Source: JAGGSN01 sp965603725 (lineage in GTDB: Bacteria > Zixibacteria > MSB-5A5 > UBA10806 > 4484-95). From it: a stretch of DNA of 64,000 nucleotides. The DNA lies in assembly GCA_965603725.1 (NCBI GenBank), contig CBFDEC010000001.1:1-64000 (forward strand), read 5' to 3'. Below the pieces are notes generated by a model that did no database searches, was not told the DNA's origin, and worked only from the letters and a program-made list of their open reading frames with translations. This document shows, piece after piece, positions 57,299-64,000 of the stretch; position 1 is the first letter of the stretch, and the number at the start of each line of letters is the position of its first letter. Both the position numbers and the translations under genes were made by a program.

Positions 57299-60200
57299 CT
57301 ATTTAACCGAACCAGTCGGAATAAGTTTGCTGTTAATCACAGGTGTATCGCAATTCGGCCAGCCTTCAGGAGCTTCAAAAGGAAGAGGAGGCCAGAGCGG
57401 CTGGTAAGCGGGGCAGGGTACCAAACTGCCGCCAGCAACAAAGTAACCCACTAAAGCAGTTACGTCACCACCGATGATGGTACAGTCGCCATTAATATCG
57501 GCAGATGCCCAGAAACCATCCAGCATACATGCCGCCTGACCGCCGCCAATGAAGTAGCCGACGAGATAGGTAACGTCGCCGCCTATACATTGCGGAGGCC
57601 AGATACCTAAAGCCATGTTGACATCGCCTGGTAGATAGGCAAAACCGGCAATACACATGATCATATCAGCCTGAGTTGTCCCACAAAGAATTGTTGTAAG
57701 ATCAGTTAATGAGGTATCGACATAATTTGCTTTTGTAAACGTAAGGCTGTAAATACCCGCCGGATCGACATTGAAGCCGTACAGTCCTTCAGCATCCGTG
57801 ATATCGCTTCCAACAAGTTCAGGCACGCTATTGTATGCTTCCACAACAACATCAGCCAAAGGTGTCGTGCCATCTTCATCGAAAACGGTACCGGCAATTT
57901 CACCGCCGTCGCAGACCTCAAAGGTGACATCAATGGTCGAAACCGACTCATCGGGATCATTTGAATTTATAATGATCGCTCCGTTGTAGGTCGCAGCCTC
58001 AAGTTGAGTCCCATCCATGAAGATATCGAAGGCCCGTAACCCACCAGGAGATAGGGTGCTATCCGGCAGGTCAGTCGACAGCCAGAAGACCGGTGCGTAA
58101 AACACAACCGCAAGGTTATCCGTGGCGTAAGCCTGGTCATAAGCAACCTGCAGACCGTCTGTGCCGTCCAGATTTTCAATACCAATGCAATAGTCGGTTT
58201 GAACTCCCGCACCTGGTCCGTACTGATAAAGAATCGAGTTGTCATCGCCGTCAATTATAACCTGGAAATTGATGTCAGTAGTGCTCTCATTCCAGTGTCC
58301 CCAGTTGATCCAGGAGATGATAAGCTGGTTCTCGGTATCGTCGCGGTAATACTTTACCCAGCCTGCGGAAACACCGTCCTCACCATCAAGGTCATCCCAT
58401 AAAACTGCCAGAATGCCATTCGGGTCATCTGTATTGGGAATGGGATCTTCAAAGTTATACCATTCGTCCTGGGGTGGGAATGATACCCAGCCGTTGGAGG
58501 AAACAACTACCTCGGTATAGTCAACACCGTAATAGTTGAAGGTCATCCCAATATTAATAGCCTCACTAAGACCGGCATCATAGCATCCGTAACTAGCATC
58601 GCAGGTATCCCAGATGACATCTGTGCCACTTGTTGAGATATCAACCCAGCTGTATGTCGGGCCGCCCGGTTCGTCGGAGTCGATCCAGGTGTAGCCGAAC
58701 GCATCGGGGCCACCAGAGCCGAGGGTCATCGACGGATAGACCGGTTGCAAGGGTTTCTCCTGGTTAACGCTTACCGCGGGACTATCTTTAACTTTGTCGT
58801 TTATCGGCACCCAATCAATCGGCTCCACGTGAAATTTAGCATCTAGCAGGTTTGCCATCACACCAGCAGAAGCAACATTCTGTTGGATGGAAACCGAGTA
58901 AACAAGGTCACAACCGGCAACAGCGGCATTTTCGATGGAATTACTAACGGTATCACATTCGCCTAAATCAGCCTGACGCGATACCTCGGTAGCTCCAAGC
59001 GCGATGTCGGGAGCAGTGAGCGGGTCGCCATAGAAGTAAGCCCGGATGAAGTTGTCGCCATCAAACGGGTCGCTTTTCACCCAGACCCAATTGCTATCCG
59101 GGTTATCTCCCGCTCGCTCCATACCCCAGCCCATATCGTAATCGTTACCATCGTCGATCACCAGCCACTTCTGATTTATACCAGAATAATCAACGATCCA
59201 GCCAGCCCAGAATGATTCACAGTTAAGGGTTATGGTTGTATCACAGCCGATTGGCCAGAAGGCGATTTCAGGGTCATCGAATGCTAATATTGTATCACAG
59301 TAAGCCGGGATGGTATCGGGTATGCCATCAGCATCGCCGTCCAGGTAGATACATACCCTGACAGTATCGCCAAGCGTTCCCGTATCATCACTGAGCATGA
59401 ATTCAATAGCTGAAATCGTGGCACCCTGATAGGGGACTATGAACTCGTTTGCGATGACCCAATCCTGACGTGCGTAGCGCCAGGCATTGTCGTAGACACC
59501 GTCATCGTACTGAACGTGTTCGTTATAGACCGAGATCGCTTCATAATCGGCACTGAGGGTATCGTTGGATGGATCGTCGTCATCAGCAATATCACCAAGC
59601 TCAGTATATACCATAAGAGTATAACTTGAGCATGCCAGTACCGTCCAGCCGGGGCTGAACGTGACCTGAGTCGTTGCAAACGGGGCCAAGTCGGTAACGG
59701 TTGCAGAACCGGTGTAAGTATAATTGTCCTCGGCGCCTACCGTGAAGGTCAAGGGGCTGCTGTAGCTGTTCTTGACAGTCGCCTTGATATCGTAAGTATC
59801 AAGAGTCACGGCATCACCGGACAGTAATCCTGTCGGCTCGTCGATTGAGACAAGCGCAACATCTCTTGGATAGTACATGTCGCAATCGATGAAACCGAAG
59901 TCATCGACATACCAGCCGGGATAGAAGCCACTACCATCGGCGCCTAAAGCCAGCCTGGCGTCAACGATCGTACCGGCAAAGGCAGACAGGTCGAATGTGA
60001 TACCCTCCCAGAACTGCTGGCCAGAACCGCAGAATACGGAGTCTGGATAAAGCGGGTTAGCTGAGCCGGCTACTTTATCATAACCCCGATCAGGTGAAAT
60101 AACAATCCAGGTTGCGCCTCCATCTTCGGAAATAGCAAAATTGCAGCCATCGTAAGCAGTGTAGTCGCCCTCTGTATAATACCATTGGGCGAAACCGAAT

Positions 60201-63200
60201 ACGGGGTTAGTAGCTCCAACTTCAATATCAAATTCAAGTGTATGGAGACCTTGTGTGTAGTCTGTATCGAGTTTTGTTGCCCAGACGTTTACACCTGAAT
60301 AAGCGGAGCCCGGACCTGTTGTGGGTGTACCCCACTCCCAGTCACCGGTGGCAGTCAAACCGCCGTCATTGGCCTCGAAATCGATTACTGTATCGTAGAC
60401 ATAGTAGGTCATTTGCAGGGTGTCGTTGCTGTTATCCTCATCGGTGGCTAGATCGGAAAAGGCTGTAAGCGTGTAGATGCCACCGCTTGTCGGAGTAAAT
60501 GATGGGAATATGACATTAGCAGTAGCGCCTGAGTCGACGTTTGTATAAACAATCTCGGAATATATGCCGGGGGTAATTTCTAAATGTACAGGTACGTTGG
60601 TTTCATCGTTAGCACCGAGATTAGAGACCTCCACCTCTGGCGAAATGGGTTCGTCAACTACCCCCGAACCGGATGGGGCTAAGAACTCAGTAACAGCCAC
60701 ATCGTGGTCCGCGATGAAGAATTGGCAATTAATGAAGATGAAATCATCCACATACCAGCCCGGATAGAAGACACTACCGTCGGCAACGAACGCCAACCTG
60801 GCATCAACGATCATATCGGCATAGGCAGATAGGTCGAATGTGACAACCTCCCAGAATTGCTGATCATGGCCGGTGAATATAGAATCTCCTTCAATCGGGT
60901 CTATGTAACACGTATCGTCGTAGCCACGGCTTGGCGATACTGCAATCCAGGATGAACCGCCATCGGTGGAAACAGCAAAATTACCACCATCAAAACGAGC
61001 CTCGGTGTCATACCATTGAGCGAAACCGAATACAGGATCAGTGGTTCCGATTTCAAGGTCAAATTCAAGCGTATGGAAACCTTCTGTATAGTCTGTATCG
61101 AGTTTTGTTGCCCAGACGTTTACACCTGAATAAGCGGAGCCCGGACCTGTTGTGGGTGTACCCCACTCCCAGTCACCGGTGGCAGTCAAACCGCCGTCAT
61201 TGGCCTCGAAATCGATTACTGTATCGTAGACATAGTAGGTCATTTGCAGGGTGTCGTTGCTGTTATCCTCATCGGTGGCTAGATCGGAAAAGGCTGTAAG
61301 CGTGTAGATGCCACCGCTTGTCGGAGTAAATGATGGGAATATGACATTAGCAGTAGCGCCTGAGTCGACGTTTGTATAAACAATCTCGGAATATATGCCA
61401 GGAGTAATTTCTAAATGTACCGGAACGTTAGTTTCATCATTAATGCCTCGATTGGTGATCTTAACCTCCGGAATTACCGGATCACCAATAGAACCCATTC
61501 CTGTAGGTGATAAGAATTCTGTAAGCGCAACGTCATGGTCGTAATACTCGATGTAGAATTTGATGGCGAGGCTGTCCACGGGCAGGTTCAGTATCGGTCT
61601 CCCCGGAACAGCGGATCCCGACGATTCGACGTAACCCAGACCAATAGTGCCGTCAGAATTCTCGATGCTGATGCTTATATCATCGTTCTTGCCGGGCCCG
61701 AAGGCCAGGTATTGCATGATGATAGTTCCATCGTCACCATTGAAGATAACCTCGGCATCGATGGTCGAACCGCTCGGGGAGTAGAACTCCACGTTATGGT
61801 ATTGCACGATGAAGCGGTTGTTGGCGGTGTCGGTGTAGTAGTAAACTCCGCCACTGCGGAGATGCAGATCAGACCAGATCAAGGCAACCAGGTTGTTCGG
61901 GCTTGCCGGGTCGGGTATTGTATCCGGATAATGCCAACTGGAAGTCTGAGAATCAAAGGATAACCAACCATTAATGCTTACCATGATACTGGTGTAGTTG
62001 GTACCATAGAATTCAAAACCGGAAGTAAGCCCCATGTTCATGAGATTGGTATAGTAACTATCTCCGGAATAACCGTTATCCCAGGGGTCAATGAGTATGC
62101 CGGTACCGTCACTGAGTTCAATCCAGTCGAAAACCGGTGGTTCCTCAAGCGACAGGTCACTCCAGTTGTCGATATAACGGTAACCGTGATCATCAGGGCC
62201 GCCCTGGCTATAATGCTGGGCGACTTCGATAGTTGAGGTGAGCGTATCGTTGTCGCGATATTCGTCAGTCCCAAGAGCGGTATAGGTTGAACAAGTATAA
62301 GTTCCGCCGACATTAATGGTATACAGAGTGAATTCAACCGAATCGCTGGCTAATGGCGCTAAACCTGTAACCGCTGCAACGTCGCTATAAATATTTAGAC
62401 CATTAGAATCAGCAATGGCAAAATGGACATTGAACGTTTCGGTGTTAGCACCGAGGTTGCTGACAATCGTAGTAGGCGTAAATGGGTCACCGGCTTCAGT
62501 CATGTCAGAAGGCGAGACGATTTCCACAGCCGCTACATCATGATCCAGCGGGTCGTAAGTGAATGTAATTGCCAATCCGGGCATGGTGACATTACCCAGC
62601 GGGTCATCACTGTAGACATACTCCAGACCCACATCTCCATCGGCGTTCTCAATTCCGACTGTGGCGCTGGCATAAACTGTGGGGCCAACATCATTGTACT
62701 GGAATTTGATACTGGCGTCATCGCCGTCGAGAATAAACTGCATCTGGATGTTCTGGCCAAGGTCGGCATCGTAGTCCCAGCTATCGAACTGGACTATGAA
62801 CTGGTTGGTGCCGGAATCGTAATAGTAATAGGCGGTACCAGCGGCTCCATTGAGGTCATCCCACATCAAGGCTATCAGATTTTCCAGGCCACTGGTAGTC
62901 GGTATTCCGTAGTTGGAAGAAGTGGAAGTAGTTGTTATCGAGTCAAAACTTGCCTGGCCGTTCTCACAGAGGAAAATGCGGCTGTAGGTGTTGCCGTAGA
63001 AATAAAACGACATTCCCATGGCAATGCCACTTGTATAGCGGTTGTCGATTGAACCCAGATCCCAGGTGACCGGTGTTCCGATTCCGGAAATATCTACCCA
63101 GCTAAAGGCCGGCCCGCCGCCGTTGATGTTATCGTTCCAGGAATAGTAACCGGCATCCGGGCCGCCGGTGCCAAAGTGCGGATAGCAGACGGAGCTGCTG

Positions 63201-64000
63201 ACCAAGGTATCGTTGGAACGGTCAAGGTCGCCGGCAAGGTTGTGGTATGTCGTAATGGTGTAAGCGCCAACGTCGGGGTCCATGAAATCGTCAAACACGA
63301 CATCTGCCGTTCCCAGCGAGGGAAGATTGCTGACAGCTGTTAAATCTAAATAATCTGATATAACCGTACCTGTTGCCAGTTTCACATTGTCGATGCCCCA
63401 GTACCAGGTCCATCCAGTGGTATGGAACCACCAGCGTATCTGGACCGAATCCTGGCCATCAGCATACGTGGAAATATCTATGGTAGCTTCGCCTTCTTTT
63501 GTCACATCGTAATGCGCCAGGTTCGTCCAACTATCTCCCTGGCTGGTCCGGATATCGACATCACCGAACTGGGTGCCACTATGGTAATAGTAATGTGTGA
63601 AATACAGATAGATGCCGGATTGGCCTGAGCAATTGACCCAGGGGGACAAAAGCTCTTCAGACATATCCGGCACGCCAGAGCCGGGAGCGTCGGCATCGGC
63701 AATCATGTATTCGCCATTCCACCAGGAGCTGCTCCGTTCCTCACCCGGGTACTGAGTATCATGCTGACTGCCGGTCATCCACGTATAACCATCGTTAAGA
63801 GAGTCGATCACGGTCCAGGTTACGGGCAATCCGAGATCAAAACCCTCGGAGAAGAAGGGTGTCAAGAGAAGATGGGAAAAATCGTAATAGGCATTGAAGC
63901 TTTCAGTATTGGTGCCGACGTTTTTAAATCTGGAGGAGACATCCCAGTCGTAGCCCTCAATCATGATGTCACCGGGAGCAAGAAAATCCACCGCCATGAC
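57299..64000 (-). CDS. Giant secreted multidomain protein with C-terminal dockerin-like repeats (5' end beyond window)
   Basis: The frame is open from 64000 to 57299 (2233 codons plus stop), and the start lies outside. The body alternates CARDB-like domains ('HDVAVTEFLAPSG', 'PVHLEITPGIYSEIVYTNV'), MAM/immune-inhibitor-like domains ('GDWEWGTPTTGPGSAYSG', 'WYVDDFGFIDC'), and units with 'GGPDAFGYTWIDSDEPGGP'...'MTFNYYGVDYTEVVVSSNGW'. A carboxypeptidase-regulatory-like domain ('GEIAGTVFDEDGTTPLADVV') precedes a dockerin-like pair: 'GDVNMALG..GGDVTYLVGYF' and 'ADINGDCTIIGGDVTALVGYF'. It must be exported and probably acts in adhesion or surface assembly. It contains a 311-bp stretch duplicated exactly. 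No catalytic domain is seen in the visible part. Confidence 0.9.
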   Translation of the reverse strand, partial: VMAVDFLAPGDIMIEGYDWDVSSRFKNVGTNTESFNAYYDFSHLLLTPFFSEGFDLGLPVTWTVIDSLNDGYTWMTGSQHDTQYPGEERSSSWWNGEYMIADADAPGSGVPDMSEELLSPWVNCSGQSGIYLYFTHYYYHSGTQFGDVDIRTSQGDSWTNLAHYDVTKEGEATIDISTYADGQDSVQIRWWFHTTGWTWYWGIDNVKLATGTVISDYLDLTAVSNLPSLGTADVVFDDFMDPDVGAYTITTYHNLAGDLDRSNDTLVSSSVCYPHFGTGGPDAGYYSWNDNINGGGPAFSWVDISGIGTPVTWDLGSIDNRYTSGIAMGMSFYFYGNTYSRIFLCENGQASFDSITTTSTSSNYGIPTTSGLENLIALMWDDLNGAAGTAYYYYDSGTNQFIVQFDSWDYDADLGQNIQMQFILDGDDASIKFQYNDVGPTVYASATVGIENADGDVGLEYVYSDDPLGNVTMPGLAITFTYDPLDHDVAAVEIVSPSDMTEAGDPFTPTTIVSNLGANTETFNVHFAIADSNGLNIYSDVAAVTGLAPLASDSVEFTLYTINVGGTYTCSTYTALGTDEYRDNDTLTSTIEVAQHYSQGGPDDHGYRYIDNWSDLSLEEPPVFDWIELSDGTGILIDPWDNGYSGDSYYTNLMNMGLTSGFEFYGTNYTSIMVSINGWLSFDSQTSSWHYPDTIPDPASPNNLVALIWSDLHLRSGGVYYYTDTANNRFIVQYHNVEFYSPSGSTIDAEVIFNGDDGTIIMQYLAFGPGKNDDISISIENSDGTIGLGYVESSGSAVPGRPILNLPVDSLAIKFYIEYYDHDVALTEFLSPTGMGSIGDPVIPEVKITNRGINDETNVPVHLEITPGIYSEIVYTNVDSGATANVIFPSFTPTSGGIYTLTAFSDLATDEDNSNDTLQMTYYVYDTVIDFEANDGGLTATGDWEWGTPTTGPGSAYSGVNVWATKLDTDYTEGFHTLEFDLEIGTTDPVFGFAQWYDTEARFDGGNFAVSTDGGSSWIAVSPSRGYDDTCYIDPIEGDSIFTGHDQQFWEVVTFDLSAYADMIVDARLAFVADGSVFYPGWYVDDFIFINCQFFIADHDVAVTEFLAPSGSGVVDEPISPEVEVSNLGANDETNVPVHLEITPGIYSEIVYTNVDSGATANVIFPSFTPTSGGIYTLTAFSDLATDEDNSNDTLQMTYYVYDTVIDFEANDGGLTATGDWEWGTPTTGPGSAYSGVNVWATKLDTDYTQGLHTLEFDIEVGATNPVFGFAQWYYTEGDYTAYDGCNFAISEDGGATWIVISPDRGYDKVAGSANPLYPDSVFCGSGQQFWEGITFDLSAFAGTIVDARLALGADGSGFYPGWYVDDFGFIDCDMYYPRDVALVSIDEPTGLLSGDAVTLDTYDIKATVKNSYSSPLTFTVGAEDNYTYTGSATVTDLAPFATTQVTFSPGWTVLACSSYTLMVYTELGDIADDDDPSNDTLSADYEAISVYNEHVQYDDGVYDNAWRYARQDWVIANEFIVPYQGATISAIEFMLSDDTGTLGDTVRVCIYLDGDADGIPDTIPAYCDTILAFDDPEIAFWPIGCDTTITLNCESFWAGWIVDYSGINQKWLVIDDGNDYDMGWGMERAGDNPDSNWVWVKSDPFDGDNFIRAYFYGDPLTAPDIALGATEVSRQADLGECDTVSNSIENAAVAGCDLVYSVSIQQNVASAGVMANLLDAKFHVEPIDWVPINDKVKDSPAVSVNQEKPLQPVYPSMTLGSGGPDAFGYTWIDSDEPGGPTYSWVDISTSGTDVIWDTCDASYGCYDAGLSEAINIGMTFNYYGVDYTEVVVSSNGWVSFPPQDEWYNFEDPIPNTDDPNGILAVLWDDLDGEDGVSAGWVKYYRDDTENQLIISWINWGHWNESTTDINFQVIIDGDDNSILYQYGPGAGVQTDYCIGIENLDGTDGLQVAYDQAYATDNLAVVFYAPVFWLSTDLPDSTLSPGGLRAFDIFMDGTQLEAATYNGAIIINSNDPDESVSTIDVTFEVCDGGEIAGTVFDEDGTTPLADVVVEAYNSVPELVGSDITDAEGLYGFNVDPAGIYSLTFTKANYVDTSLTDLTTILCGTTQADMIMCIAGFAYLPGDVNMALGIWPPQCIGGDVTYLVGYFIGGGQAACMLDGFWASADINGDCTIIGGDVTALVGYFVAGGSLVPCPAYQPLWPPLPFEAPEGWPNCDTPVINSKLIPTGSVK
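60258..60568. repeat. Exact 311-bp internal repeat, copy 1
   Basis: Identical base for base by eye to 61089-61399, 831 bp (277 codons) away, within the giant secreted protein gene. Flanking parts of the module are clearly less similar. Confidence 0.9.
61089..61399. repeat. Exact 311-bp internal repeat, copy 2
   Basis: Second copy of the 60258-60568 segment, in the same orientation and reading frame. It encodes part of the CARDB-like and MAM-like modules. Confidence 0.9.

Noticed and set aside
61535..63052. Long plus-strand frames opposite the giant secreted protein
   Set aside because: They are shadows of the repeat-rich minus-strand gene, without ribosome sites or domains.
1..64000. tRNA or rRNA genes
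   Set aside because: No cloverleaf with a GTTCGA-type T arm and no rRNA-like conserved stretch was recognised on either strand by eye.

Overview
The window looks like a chromosome segment from an uncultured Gram-negative bacterium of the FCB superphylum, most like Candidatus Zixibacteria. That assignment is an inference from style, not a database result. The clues are a secreted protein ending in the paired 'GDVN...GGDVTYLVGYF' dockerin-like module, a 'YPNPFN' type IX-like sorting tail, an enlarged 1042-residue SecA, DUF2723, DUF5683 and M16-pair genes, and an IPTL-CTERM tail. No rRNA, tRNA or CRISPR array was recognised. || Layout. 1-5.8 kb: a divergent rqcH and a yicC-gmk-rpoZ-topA housekeeping run. 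5.9-18.9 kb: TPR protein, orphan LuxR-type regulator, an active/inactive M16 peptidase pair, a DUF2723-TPR membrane protein, a GH57 enzyme, a secreted beta-propeller protein, nitroreductase and MoxR. 18.9-21.3 kb: an AT-rich two-gene insert, a two-domain dCTP deaminase broken by one in-frame TGA plus a GNAT-ASCH protein. 21.3-27.5 kb: an NtrC-like regulator without the GAFTGA loop, two tandem paralogous TPR proteins, and a one-gene methyltransferase-endonuclease fusion bracketed by palindromic repeats. 27.5-35 kb: DUF5683, lipid kinase, and a surface-polysaccharide cluster (inactive deacetylase paralogue, wecB, galE-like, glnA, DUF3473-type deacetylase). 35-46 kb: secA, ferredoxin, outer-membrane barrel, an IPTL-CTERM remnant, a TldD/TldE pair whose TldD carries a Tat signal, and a znuACB-type transporter. 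46-49 kb: two AT-rich orphan genes and decayed insertion sequences. 49-54.3 kb: a compact mevalonate operon (type 2 IPP isomerase, an HMG-CoA reductase-mevalonate kinase fusion, diphosphomevalonate decarboxylase, phosphomevalonate kinase). 54.4-55.9 kb: two type IV pilin genes, each behind a sigma-54-like promoter. 55.9-64 kb: a truncated RHS-dockerin protein and a giant secreted repeat protein that runs off the right edge. || Three themes cross the window. First, intergenic spaces hold many short palindromes; several begin with GTAGG like REP elements, and several sit where genes are broken, duplicated or flanked. Second, several consensus promoters lie so close to the start codon that the mRNA would be leaderless. 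Third, several families are represented by pseudoenzymes or odd fusions (M16 partner, deacetylase, NtrC AAA+, HMGR-MK). The most rewarding items are the HMGR-MK fusion operon, the GTAGG/palindrome repeats, the 113-bp MITE-like element with 12-bp direct repeats, the leaderless promoters, the sigma-54 pilin promoters and the AT-rich dCTP deaminase/GNAT-ASCH module.
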